Below are positions 12,601 to 26,900 of a stretch of 64,000 bases of DNA, in pieces. Under the pieces are notes generated by a model. The model ran no database searches. It had not been told where the DNA came from and was given only the letters and a program-made list of their open reading frames with translations. Location of the stretch: contig OZ024878.1 in assembly GCA_964017185.1 (NCBI GenBank), forward strand, positions 16,079,851 through 16,143,850. The letters run 5' to 3'. The DNA comes from Rugalucina vietnamica. Taxonomy: Eukaryota; Mollusca; Bivalvia; Lucinida; Lucinidae. How positions within the stretch are numbered: the stretch's first letter is position 1; the number at the start of each line of letters is the position of its first letter. The position numbers were made by a program, and so were the translations under genes.

Positions 12601-15600
12601 AATAAAGCTATACATTTATCGAAATGGGGACCAAAGTCCAATATGCTAAAATATGGACTGACAGTGAACTAATGTGTGCTGGTTGAAGCATTTAAACAAC
12701 TTTTACATTTTTCGAAAGACAGGGCAGCTATACATTGTGACTCCCATCACCACTGTCAAAGATCCTTTATCAGTCCTGACTGAAAGGTTTTCGGAAGATT
12801 TGATAGGTAAGGTTTCCCGCCCAAAGTTTGAGTGTTTCTTGCAGCTTCTGTGTGATTTGTATAGAAAAAATGTTGCATTCTCCGTAAAATTCAACATTTG
12901 ATCAATGGAACAACGTAGTGGAAACCTCTTTATGTTACATACATGCAGAATAAATCTATGTCAAAGGGGGAGGGGTTCAGATTTTTTAAAATAAATATTT
13001 TGTCAGAAAACATATTTTTTGCAATAGATTATCAAGGAAATGCTACAATGTGCTTATTGCAACCCAAAATTTTGGATAGAAACTATTTATCCACAACTAA
13101 CAGGTACAACATCTTTATTAGATTTATAACTGTAAACAGCACTGTCCATCACTTATGCAAAAACCTGTACCTTAAATATACTATGCAAAATAAACTAAGC
13201 AACTTTTACTGTGAACAGTGACTCCATATGTAGACAATTATAGGGAAGTTCTTCTGACAATGGCTTGCATGTATCAAATTATGGTAGAACCAGTCTCTGT
13301 GTGATGCTGAAGTGACATTTGATTTTAAGCCCACTGAGGCATATTTCAAGTAAAACATTAACCATCAAATATTGATAAACATATTTTGCACAGTATATCT
13401 ATATGCACTATTAAGTGTACACTTTGTTTTTACCTGTTAAAATAGGACAGTCAGTCTGTTCATTCAGGTAGAACATACATATACAGCATGCGCGGATCCA
13501 GAGGGGGGGACCGGGGGTCCGGACCCCCCCCCCCCCCCCTGGAATTTGAAAATTTTACCTAAAAAAACGTAATTTTTCGGAATTTTTGGGGGGTTGGAAC
13601 CCCCCTCATATGTGACCAAAAATTACCGTTTTCTTTGGACCCCCTCTCATGAAAATGTCTGGATCCGCGCATGTATACAGTATATTTCCATAGTCTTGGT
13701 GAATTTCAAATAATGGACCTGAGCCCATTTATCGGTTATGGGGCTTTTTGACAGCCTTCCCCCCCCCCCTTGCCCAAACATGACATTTGGATATAATGTG
13801 TCATTTACAAAATTACAGTTGTGTTCAAAATGTTTTGGTTGGGCAAGGGGGGGAACATGGTCTTATAAAAGGTTTCCTATTTCCTATATGATGCTATATT
13901 AAATTCAACGATTTTGTCCAATTTTTAAAGAAGTCACTGCTTGAGTTACACAAAACATAACATGCCTAAATACAATAGAAACTAATTTTCGACTGCAATA
14001 AATGTCGTTTCAGTGACTGGAACGTGAGATTTTGAAAATTTCTTGGGCATTTCACAAAAGAAATCTTCCGAAAACCTTTTTTTGTTGACTGGGACATTAA
14101 GCAGTCTCTCAAAATAGATGAAAAAAAAAATAAATAAATAAAAAAAAAATAATAATAAAAAAAAATATAATAATAAAAAAAAAAAATTGATACATGTATC
14201 ATTTGCTCGTACATGTATTTCATAAATGACACTTTCTCTGAATCATTTTCAATATTACTCAGATTCTTCCTCTTGATAATCATTTTCTGTCTCCATATGA
14301 CCTTAGCAGCTTTTGAGTGAGACAAATGAGTCGCCTCGTGGGAAAACCAACAATGTGGTTTTCGAACAGGTCTGACACAAACCGACCTGTACAGCTACAG
14401 AAGCAGGCTAGAAGCTTGAAATTTCGGATTTAAGTTGAAGAGGAATTGTACTATCCGAGTAGCGAAAACAAAGGCACTGATCAGCTTCGCGGTTACCGCG
14501 AAGCTGATCTGCACCTTTGTTTTCGCCTATGCAGATTGTTGGTTTTCCCATGAGGCGGCTCAAATAGCTTGAACATCACCACCTTCTTTGAGAGGATGGT
14601 GTTATTTTCTGCTACAATATTTGTGGTGCAAGGTTCCTAAGGCACCTATTTTTCCATGAATTTGACAATTTTTTAAAAAATTTAGTTGGGGAATAAATGG
14701 CCAAGCCCAGCCACTTTAGTCTTAATGAATCTTTGCCTGGATTCATACAAAACTCTGCTATCAGACTTGATAATCTCGAAATCCTTCGAAAATGCAATAA
14801 AACATCATTTCATTATAAATTTAAACTTATTAGGACGATTATTAGCCTTTTAAAGGAGAATTGCCGATATTCCTGCTGTTTAATTAATGAATATTGACAG
14901 TGATATCTAGGAAAATGTTCCCAACTTCTTCATGTTTAACAGGCTGCCTTTGTCCTTAAGTGACAGTATTTGAGCCCCGTCATGAAATAAAAAAGATTTT
15001 TGCCTATGCAAAAACAAAGGCGCAGAATAACTGTGCAGTAACTGCACAGCTGATCTTTGCCTTTGCTTTCGCTACACATATAGTACAATCTCCATTCTTC
15101 CTAAATCGGAAATTCAAGCATCTAGCCATCTTCTATGACTGCACAGACCAGTCTGTGACAGACCTGGTCAGAAACCCCAAAGTCCGGTTGTCACGAAGCG
15201 CGGCTCATTTGTCGAAATCTATTGTGGATCAATATCGCTGCTGCTTTACGGCTGTAAACAAATTAGATAAAAGTGGGAAAGTCTCATTAGGGCTTCTAAT
15301 AGTTTCTAGATGTCTGTAATTTTTCCAAGCTAATAATGTTTTGCATGATCTGATGCTATTTTTTCTGGAAAACAGGTTTTTAAAGTCCAAAAGTTCAGGA
15401 GGAGGACAAATCATTTAAGACTGTTTCTTGCTTGTTACAAAATTTTACATTTAAACCAAATTCAATATTGTTGTTGTTGAAAAAGTTTTAAGAAGTCACA
15501 AGTGTCTTCCTAATTACAATCATGTACTTTTTTTGCTAGTAAAAATACAAATGTACCAGTTTTATAACATACTGAAAAATACAGTGCACAGTCAGACTTT

Positions 15601-18600
15601 GGTTCTTATTGTTTGCTGTTGGCTATTTTCTAAAAAAAGATTTGTAAGAAAGACCCATGGAGCACCACTATCACAAGTCATGATACATTCTCTCCAAAGT
15701 TGAGGTGAAAGCATTCAGCATCATTATAGTGCGCCTTGTAGAATCGCTTATTGTCCATCGACGCTTTGTTCTACAGCGCCTCACTATAATGCAGTTTTCA
15801 ATATATCATGGCCACGTCATTGCTTCCATTGATAAATTTACTATATGTATATAATTTAAAGTAACCTCATTATAACACAGTTTCAATTAAAACAGTCTGC
15901 TTCTTTGGACCCAAAAGATAGTGTTATAACGAGGTTAACCTGTAACCGATTCTTACTATTTTGATGATGCCAGCTGCTATATTTCTTTTCAGATTCAATG
16001 GACAAAACTCAAGTCCCAGCCAATATGCCTGGTAAGCCTGTTGATAATATGAGCCGCGTCATGAGAAAACCAGATTTTTGACTAGGCTAAAACAAAGACG
16101 CAGATCAGCTGTGCAGTAACTGCACAGCTGATCAGCGCTTTTGTTTTCGCTACAGGGATAGTACAATTCCTTATCTACTTATACCCAAAATTTCAAGATT
16201 CTAGCTTTCTTCTGTGCATGTATAGGCCGGTTTGTGTCGGACCTGGTCAGAAACCCCGAAGACAGGTTTTCTCGCGTCGCGGCTCAAATTATCATCACAT
16301 CCTATAGTCACTAATTTATGCTATTACACCTGAACCTCTTTATAACATGGTTTGTTACAGCACGGTTTTGGATATTACACAGACCATTCATGGTCCCTAA
16401 ATGGGCATTTTAGACTGATTTTGCTATTTATCTAAACATTTTACTCTCGTTATAACATGAATTGGATAGCTAACACGGAAATTGTCTGAGACAGCAACAA
16501 TAGTGTTATAAAGAGGTTTTGCTAGAGCAAGATGCTTTAAGCTTCCCATAGCACTGGTTAATACCCAGGAAACTGTAGCTCCATTTGTGACACTTGGCTA
16601 ATGGTGAAAAATAGTCTAAAATCCCATGATGGTAGGATTAAATTTTCTGTCATCACATAGCTCAATCTTTGGCGCTTCTGGCCACAATATAAGATAATGT
16701 TCTGTTGGGTTTGACCTAGTCTCAAAACAAATCACAGAAGTTGACAATTTGGGGGGTGTGGGGGGGGAAACACAGATCACTTAACTGCTTGAAATTTGGG
16801 ATTTAGGTAGAAGAGAGATTGTGGTGCTATTTTCTTTGTAGGAAAACAACAGTATGTTGTGCTGTCACCAAAACTGCATATGCAGGAAACAGGTTTACTC
16901 CCAATGCAACTCATAAATTCTGTGTATGTCTCGTAGGGACAGTTTGCCTGAAGTCAGTCTGATTTCCGAGACCTGTCAAATTAGCCGTCTTAACTTGGGC
17001 ATTAAGAGACATTGCTTAGACAGGGACAGAATTGTTGGAATACAAATACCACAGACGAACAACTTCTCTTCTCCCTAAATGAATCACATCATGAAAAAAC
17101 TGGTCTTTAAGGTTTCTGACCAGGTTTGACACAAACCAGCTTGTACAGTCACAGAAGAAGGATAGAAGATTATATTTTGGATTTAAAAAGACGAGAGAAC
17201 CAAGAAGCAAAAACAGAGGTGCTCATCAGCTGTGCGGCAATGAGTAAGTAACTGCACAGCTGATCTGCACCTTTGGTTTTGCATAGGCAAAATCTGGTTT
17301 TCTGCAGTGTTTCTCAAATTAGGTTAAATGAAGATTTACAAGGCCGTAATTATGGCATTATGTCTGGGTGATGGAAATGGGAGAAGGAAAAATGTACTCT
17401 TAATAGTAAAGTGGTCAAGACAGCCGTGATTTGTGCTTTGATAGCCTAGGAGAAAGCAATCCAAAATAATTTCAACCATGGTTGAGAAATCCGCATTTTT
17501 GCCTATATGCGAAAACAAAGGCCTTTCAACACCTTTGTTTTCGCTTCTCGGATAGTACAATCTCTCATCTTTTTAAATCCAAATTTCAATCTTCTATCCT
17601 TCTTGTTAAACCCGAAATTTTCAGCTTCTAGCCTATTTCTGAGACTGTACAGGCTGGTTTATGTAAGACCTGGTTGGAAATCCTGAAAACCGGTTTTATT
17701 GCTCACGGCTCATTTCATTCTTGTCTGCTTATGCTTGTATATAAATGGCAGAAAAAAACAACATTTTTTCCCCAAAATTGGTGTTTGGTCATACACTGTA
17801 TTGAATCACAACATGCAATCGATCTCTAGATAGTCACTCTGAAGCCGTAATACATTGAACATTTATACATTAAAAAAATATTATTCATTCTCAGACAAAT
17901 AAAACAGAATTTTAGCTGAAAGCAAAATAAAATTGTTCAATATTCAACAAAAGCTTTCAGAAATATTAAGTTTCAGCCTGTTAAGCATGCATTTAAGACA
18001 TTATAAAGGTTTTCCAGAAACCATTTATAGACGGCAATTTAACATGCTTTTAAAATATAATATTAACATTGCATGTTGTTTGGAATCTAGCAATGTCATC
18101 ATGATAGATATTCTAAAAATTTGAACAATTTTAACTCTCAAAAGAAATAATAATGATAATGATAATAAATAATAATAACAAACCCTGGGTTCTAAATCAT
18201 CTGTGAGCAGTGTGACCACTTTTTCGATGTTACATGTCTAATTTTGGCTTTAGAAGCCAGATGTAAAGAATTTTAAAAGGTTGTTGCTGAATGATTGTGC
18301 AAGGTTCTAGACTGATCTCTGATTGCTTGTAGAAGAGCTGCCTAATTGGCTATTTGCTGTGCCAATGCCATCTTTTAATGCTGTTGCTCCAAAGTAGAAC
18401 CGCTTTAATTTGAAATTTAGAAAGTTAAAACAATTTTTTTGTGGTTGTATAGTGTCTGAAAATTCAGGAACTGTTAATTATATTCTTTTTCAGTATCTAG
18501 ACGAGGTTGTTCTGGAGATAGAGACCTGCAGTGAGCCACGTCCACCAAATAATCCTGCCCATATGTCAAGCTACAGGTAAATTAATGCATCTAGTCCATG

Positions 18601-21600
18601 TTTTACAATTGCTGCTTCCATGAAAAGTAAAGTTCACAGTTTTCCCAATGGTATCTTTTGGATATGGCTTAGCCTGATCAGCACCCCAGTTCATATCATT
18701 TTGATGGTCTAAAAGTTGGCCACTCAGTTACCCAAACTAATTATATGTCTACATATAGCATCTAATGTAGAAGAATTACTATGACACCGAGAGATCCAAA
18801 ACAGAAGTATTGCCTTGCATCTTGATTGGTCAGTAATACAAAATGGGGACTTGAATTAGTTTACCGGAATTCCAACCTGGCCCTCAGCTTTTGAAGTAGT
18901 TCAAAACATTTTGGTTAGTTGTTCAAAAGTTGTTTTTAAGTTGTTTTAGTTGTATTAAATCAATCTTTAAAATGAGCCGCCGCATGGGAAAACCAACAAT
19001 CTGCATAGGCGAAAACAAAGGCGCGGATCAGCTTCGCAGTAAATGCGAAGCTGATCAGCGCCTTTTTTTTCGCTACACGGATAGTACAATTCCTCTACTT
19101 TATAAATCCAAAATTTCCAGCCTCTAACCACCTTCTGTGACTGTACAGCCCAGTTTGTGTTGGACCTGGTCGGAACCCAAATTGTTCATATTTCCAGGTC
19201 TGGTGGGAAGTATGGTTTCGTTGACAAGGTGATAGATGGCATTTATGTACACATCAACTCTGTCACAGTACAGTTCAACTCACAGAAGTTTCAAGCTAAT
19301 CTTCAGGTAAGATTTGCTCTGCTCTTTAAAAGTATGTACAGAAGTCTTTGTAGAGTTGTAGTCAAATCACTTGCCTTGTAAACTAGTGATCTCTGGTTGA
19401 TCCTAGGCTTTTTCCAGTCTTGTAGATGAGACTTTAACCCATATTTTACAAATGGATTTTCCCATCATTATCAACTGGATGAGTCCACTTTCATTTTAGG
19501 GGTGTTAGGATTGATTTTTATTTTTTATTCAATTATTCGATGAAATTCCTCTAAGCAAACAGAATAGCCCCAGATGGGACGCCGCGTTCTGCGGCGTCAC
19601 ATCTGGGGCTATGCTGTTTGTCTATGTCCCATAAAAGGGACGCCAGGCTTAAAATTTGAGTTAAACTAAGGTCCCATCCCCATATGACCCGAGTTGTTGG
19701 TTGGATGTTAAACCGGAACTTAGCTTTGAATAATTAAACAATTCGTTGTATGACTGATAATTGTTTGTGACTTTACAAAACGCCAACAAATTACATTCGC
19801 TGTAAATATTTAAGCATTGTATGTAATGATGACTTGTCCTGTCTACTGTCTACAGTGCAACAAACCCATAAAAATACATGTATTACTGTGCCTGTTTTTT
19901 TGCCTCAAGCAACCATTTCTTTAAGTCACAAGTGGACAGACGTAAAGGACTCATTTGCATAAAGCCACGGTCCAATGAATATCTTGACATATGAGCCACT
20001 GCATCAGAAAACCAACAATTTGTGTATGCGAAACCAAATGCGCAGATCAGTAACTGCACAGCTGATCAGCGCCTTTGTTTTCATTTCTACCACAGTACAA
20101 TTCCCCATCTACTTAAATTCTAAATTTCAAGCCTCTAGCCAGCTTCTGTGACAGTCTGGCTTGTGTTGGACCTGTTCGGAAAGCCAGATAGTCGGTTTTC
20201 TCATGCGAAGGCTCATATCATAATAACTAATGAAATAACTGATGAGACATGATTCCATCCTATCTCCAGCTATCTAGAGTGAAAGTGCAGAGTCTGACTC
20301 CCAGCTGGAACTTATTCACTGATCTACGACAATCACGGATCAGGAATGAGGTGGATGGAGAGATTCTGCTGTTTAAAGAAATAGACTGGCAGACCACCAG
20401 GATCGAGGCTAATGCTCGTGACAATGAGACAACCACACCGCTGAGGCTGATCGCCAACCAGTCTAAAATTAGGATCATTCTGAAGAAAAAACTCAGTGGT
20501 AGGGATTGTTCAATGGGCAATGGTTTAATTATACATTCAGCAGCCAGTTGTTCAAAATTAACAATGTCATTAGTTAACGCTTCGTTAAAGTTTTTTAAAA
20601 ATGGCAATATTACAAATACACTGTAATTTTTTGTTTCAAAAATGTGAGAATCCAATGCAAAGGATTCTTTCATTTTTTCAACAAAAAATAACTGTGTATT
20701 TGCTTTTGAAGTTGATATAGGGTTAACAAATTGAGGGCTTAACGACAGCATTAAGCTAACAAAGTTTTGAACAACTGGGCCCTGTTGTGGAAAAAAATTC
20801 TATCATTCTCCATTATTTGAAAAATAAAAGCACATAATCAGTACCGGTGAAAAATAATCAACGGTAAATGCTGGTTAATTGCTTCAATAAGGCTTGCTTG
20901 GGAATAACATGTCCTCCTAACATGAACACTCTCGTTTGTTATTGTCCTAAAGCACCTGGTTAAAACTACATCAGTCCATCCTGACATGACTGAAAAATAA
21001 AATTGTTGTCTGGGATGTTATGCCATGACCAAACCTAACCAATATTTGTCTTTTTTATTTGACAAGGATTCATAAAAGCTGGAGTACCAAATCCATATCA
21101 AGAATCAGAATGTTTTTTTTATTGTGAAAATAGTGAAACATACTTTGACCGTGCCTGTTTAACTGTGACATAGATACACATTTGTTGATCGAACTGCTTA
21201 AATGTGTATGTTTTCAATCATGCGACTATTTGATGGTAATCACTCACTATATGATCATGTGCTTCACATAACAGAAAAACGTGTGAAGCAAATATGTGCC
21301 CCTTTTCTAGTGTTTACAAAACTTTGTCACACGAGGTCAACCGGCACGTTCAAAGTATTTGCACTATATCCTCTGCAGTATTTTATTTATTTTTCTATTT
21401 CTGCACCTACATAGTGTCAGATGAAATCCTAAAAAAAGTTTCTTCTTGACTTGTTACAGACTGCAGTATTATATCTTCGAGGGTGATTCTTCTGTTGGAC
21501 GACATTCTCTGGGTTCTAACAGACACACAGCTCAAGGCGGCCATCTTGTACACCAACTCTCTGCGTGATATGATAGAGAAATCAACAGAACAGAGTAAAA

Positions 21601-23949
21601 AATTAGCGGCAGAGAAACTACAGGTAAACTTTGGTATTAAACAGCGGCATTTCAGAACCAATAAATGAGCCGCGTCATGAGAAAACCAGATTTTTGCCTA
21701 TGGGAAAACAAAAGTGCGGATCAGCTGTGCAGTAACTGTGCAAGTCCTCCTCTACTTATACCCAAATTTTCATGACTGTAGCTTTCTTCTGTGGTTGTAT
21801 AGGCCGGTTTGTGTCAGACCTGGTTTGGAAATCCCGAAGACCGGTTTTCTTGTGTTGCCACATCATAAGAAACCCTGCCTTTTACATATAAGACAGCCCC
21901 TGTAGAGGCCAGTTTCTGTTGGACCTGGTTGGAAAACCCAAAGGCAGGTTCCAAGGTGATACTTCTGATGTTTTACTTTTTATTGCACCTGCTAATAGCA
22001 GGGTGCGATATAGAAGTTCAAAGGGAGGGTCTCATATGCGCCCACGCACCAATTTTGTTTTTGCTTTGCATGGTGAATTCCTTCATTCTCACACCTATAA
22101 AAATGCATTTATTTATTTTGAAAAGCATATGTAGGTCTCAGGATAGCACCCTGACGTACTCCATCTTTGTGACCATACCTGCCTTATACTTTGCCTATAT
22201 GGTAACACTTATATAACTTTTAATAACCCAATTAAAACTGAAATTAATAAAGTACTCCATATGGCTTACGTTGATACCATTTTGGCTTAAATAGATAAAC
22301 AGATAGATTTTCTATTGAAACTAAAACTTGAAATTGTCAAAATTTTATCAAAATTATTTTCGAGAATGACAAATTGTGTCTCATATTTTGATATGTTCTA
22401 GTGCTTGTCAACCTATGATACTGCCCATAAAATTGGCCAGTGGTACCCTCTTTACGCTGGTAAAGTTTTATAAATTTTCAAAACCGGTAACACTGTTGAA
22501 ATGTACATGATATACATATTGGTAAATTTTTGACAAAAATGAATTTTAATGTTTTTAGCTGTTTTTTCGTCTAAAATCATGTTATTCCACAATTTTATCA
22601 TTGGAAATTATAAAACACATAAGAAATATGAATTCTTAGTATAAAATGCTTATTTGATTTGGCATTTTCACATATTTAGTACTGGCCTACCTTAAAGTTA
22701 TTAGTAATCTATTGCAAACTTTTTCAGGTCTCAACAAAAATTTCAAATATATTATGGAAAGTTTCCATAAGTTCATCACTAAATATTTTTTTAGGTTTAG
22801 ATGTATTTGGATAATCTTATTGGAGTAACATTAATTTAATATGTGATTGACCACCGTAATGCCTAATGGTAATGGACATTTGATTGATTCCTTGATTTGT
22901 TTTACCATCTTGTATTATCGTTTATAAGATTGTACATAACTTTACTTATTGTTGATGCTAACTTTAGTTAAAAGATTTACAAGAATACCAAATAATGTGG
23001 CACTTTCTAACGCTTCTATCACCGTTATCTTTATACTTATCCAGTAAGTACATAATTCAGCTATGTGACAGGCTTTTCTCTTTGTAAGTGTTCAGATGTG
23101 ATGCTCAGGTATAGTTTTCACTTTAAATATTCTTCAGTAAACACATCCGTTATTGACATTATTGTTTACCATTTAAATGTGGTTCTTTTTTTCTATTTTT
23201 GAAATGAATATTAGAGTAATGAATAATGCGACTGAAGTTACTGAACACTCAGACAAATATCCAAACTTGATGTTTATTTGATTTATGAATCATGTTCCTG
23301 CGTTTAATAGTCACTTATAAATACTGCAATTTTTTTGTAATTTCATGCTGATAGTTGTCTACATACTCTTCTTTAATCCTGTCCTTGGTTAGAAATTATG
23401 GCTATTTTGTCAATTATCTGTCAGCTAGGTAAAAAAAACCCTCTCAGCTACATAAAAGTTTGTTTATAAGTTCAAAAGCTCCATTATGAGTGAGGGTTTC
23501 CCATTGTGAAGTGTTTGAAGTATGTTTGAAACTTCCAGCAAAAGGTTTGCCTGCTGTAGTAGATGATTAAATGCATGCATAAGATTAATCACTTTCATCT
23601 CAGATTTGATATATGGTATAACCTGTTTCAAACATGCTATTAACTATTGTTAAAATGCTGCCAAGTACATGTATATTATGCATTAGATGTTGGGGAAATG
23701 AAAAACACACAAAAGTAGTTAACCGGTTCCTGTTGTTAGTAACTTATCTTATAATTTTATCTATTGAGATTTCGTTTTCTCTCTTCATCCTATTGGCTTT
23801 GCTTCATTATATACTTGGGTGGGTGGGGTGTTTTTCTGGGATCAAGAAATAAACTGTCCTTAATCCCATCTGTTTATTTTATGCAAAATGCTAAATCCTT
23901 TAGGCTTTCCATATGACATAGGTTCATTAAAATAATTTATACCTAAACA

Positions 23950-23983
<34 letters not shown>

Positions 23984-26900
23984 ATAATAAAAATAAACAG
24001 TAAAAACTAGGTAACTGTATCATAAACACGTATACATTATAGAGAATGGCTAACTAATAGATAGAATCATGTTCTAAAATTTCATTATGAAAACTAACAA
24101 TAATGGGCAGATATGCTTTTTAAGGTCCAAGACAGGGTGCAATTTTCTTACTTAAATCAATATTCAAAATATGTATGATAGCGTTGATGGTCATGCAAGA
24201 CACAAAATTGCTTACCTACAAAATGTTTCACAAAAAGTTTGCTTTGTAACATATTAATAACATGAAATACTTACAATTGGATAAAATCATTGTTAATTTT
24301 ATGTTTTTCAGAATTCTGACTTGTATCATTCAATGTTCTAGAAAAACATGTTACCGGTCTTCAAATTTTACGAAATTTTCAGCATATAATCTATATATGT
24401 GTAGCCTAATTTAAGGTTAAAATTATAGGTTGACAAAACCTGGAACATGTTAAAATTGAAAATCAAACTTGTGATTACACCATTATGGAGCTAAAATTTG
24501 GGGTCATCTGCGAAACAAATGATAATCAGCTGAATTCAGTATTATAGCTATCACCAATTATGCAATACAAATATGATCAGTGATCATTCTAGAGTACTTT
24601 ACAAACAAACAGAACCAGGAAAAGGCTATTATGATGGTTATGGGCGACTTTAATCACACATACCTCTATATTCAGACACCCTCTAATACAAAATGTTGTA
24701 TTTAAAAGTTTTAAGTAGTTAAGAGAAAATCTATATTACTAATAAAGTGGCCATGCACCAAGCAAGCAATATGCATAATATTATAAAAATCGGTGCGTGG
24801 GCAGAACCCTATGTAAATTTCATATAGCGTGAGACCACCCCTTTCCGTCCGTCCGTTCATTCGTCCAGTCCGTCAACATTTATGTCAAAGTTTGGTTTTC
24901 TCTACATCAGTGGGAGCTAGGAGTGTGAAACCTTGCATAGTAATTGTCCTTGACATACCCTTCAAGCATGCACCTTGACCCGGTGCCCTTGACCTATATT
25001 TCACGGTCCATTGACTTTGTTAATTTTTACATCGAAGTTTGGTTTTCTCTACATCAGTGGGAGCTAGGAGTGTGAAACCTTGCATAGTAATTGTCCTTGA
25101 CATACCCTTCAAGCACGCACCTTGACCCGCTGACCTTGATCTATATTTCATGGTCCATTGAATTTGTTAATTTTTACGTCAAAGTTTTTTTTCTGCATCA
25201 GTGATAGCTGCGAGTGTGAAACCTTGCATAGTAAATGTCCTTTACATACCCTTTCAGAACACTCCTTAACCTGGTGCCCTCGACCTATATTTCATGTTTT
25301 TAGTTATTTTGCCCGATGCAGGTGCAATATCGACCTCCGGAGTTCTTGTTGTTTTATGTTTTGAAGCAAATTTTTGTGCTATTTGAACCTTATGTAAGTT
25401 TTCATAGTTTTAGTTAAGTTCTGGTAACTGAGTGACCGGCAGTTGGGAAATAGCTGCTCACTCGGCTTACGATATGTTTTCTAAGTACCTAATGGTCAGT
25501 TTAGTTTTTTCCCACCTCGGTTTTTGGAGTGGGAATTTCTTTATGATTGTGCCTTTTCCTGATCATTGCCTACTTGTACTTTTTAGAGTGAGGTGTTCAA
25601 CAGTGGTTGAATGCTTAGATCAGCATGGACATTTACACAGTCTGATTTAGTCTGATTCTGATTAAGAGTTATTGTTGTATATCTTATGTACATAAGGATC
25701 ATTTATTTGTCCATACTGAAGTCATTGCAATTTCGAATTACAATTAAAATATATTCCATTTGGCAATGACAAAAGTATCAGACGTACCCATCTCTTTCTG
25801 GTAAAAGGCCAAATAAAAATTAGGAACAACATAACCATAATTTTAGGGCGATGTCTCACTTAATATATGAGCGGCATCATGAGAAAAACCAGATTTTGCC
25901 TAAGGGAAAACAAAAGCACAGACCATCTTCGCGGTAACGGTGAAGCTGATCAGAGCCTTTGTTTTGGCTACTCGGATAGTACAATTTCTCTTCTTCTTAA
26001 ATCCGAAATTTGAAGTTTCTAGCCATCTGTAGCTGCACTGGCTGGGAAGACCAGTTTTCTCGTGTCTTGGCTCATATAATTTCAGTTTTGGAACAGACCC
26101 TGTATTATTTTTCTTCTATTATACAGAAGCAGAGACAAAACCAATCTTTCCATGATCAGATGCATCAAAACCAGTTGTCCCAACAACAGCAGAAACAGTC
26201 ACGCTCTGTGACCAGCGAAATGAAGTACTTCCAGAAATATGACGTCGCTACGACATCGTATCATGTGATTACGGGTAGAATTGACCTTCACCTCTGTGAT
26301 GACACACCCCCTGATAAAGGTAGGAACAATCTGCTGTTTCTTTCATAAGGTTTTATATGTTTGATTTGTGGTTTAACATCCCAGTCAACAATTTTTCAGT
26401 CATGTAGGGATTGAGTCACTGTTTTAACGGTGTTAAAAGTTACTCTAAAGAGTTAATGTGTCTTGTCCAAGGACTCAACCCGGCGCCATTGGGGGCCAAA
26501 ACCCAAAATTTCTCAATTCAGAGTCCACTAGACCTACATGCTTTCCTTCATTCATAAGGGATGGGGGGGGGGATCTGTCCCGACATGACTGAAAAATTCT
26601 TGACTGGGACTTTAAACCTCAATACAAACAGCCAGTAAGGTGGAGGATCTTCATATGTTTTGATAGTGTTAATTTCATTTGAAAATTAATAATCAAAAAC
26701 CAGATGCATCACAACTGTTGTTGGGGAGTGTAATGACTCAGTGTTGGACTTTGGAGTTTGGGGTTAGAATTGTACAGTTGTTGAGCAAGCACAACAGAGA
26801 CACCCTGAGCCGCCTCATGGGAAAACCAACTATCTGCATAGGCGAAAACAAAGCCGCAGATCAGCTTCGCGGTAACCGCGAAGCTGATCAGCGCCTTTGT

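Larger units (their letters stand above)
8450..13750. mobile_element. 5.2 kb inverted-repeat (foldback) structure
   Basis: Two arms of about 1-1.4 kb face each other. Collinear anchors (left/right, right read as complement) are 8499-8560/13430-13486, 8709-8735/13232-13261, 8791-8829/13141-13181, 9519-9545/12511-12536 and 9578-9597/12471-12490. The anchors match at very roughly 80-95 percent; the sequence between them is more diverged and has indels. Each arm ends inward in a TCCATGGA array. The 2.2 kb loop holds a palindromic satellite. No intact transposase ORF is seen. It could be a large non-autonomous transposon or an old inverted duplication. The outer ends are not sharply defined. Confidence 0.75.

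Noticed and set aside
11949-12605. 218-codon + ORF and 181-codon - ORF
   Set aside because: Same array translated; both strands open over the same bases and no domain is recognisable.
13966-14325. 119-codon minus-strand ORF
   Set aside because: The middle is Tyr/Phe/Lys low complexity from an A/AAT-rich simple repeat; no domain.
20260-20751. 163-codon minus-strand ORF
   Set aside because: Antisense to BLTP3 exon 6 and a MITE; no recognisable protein.
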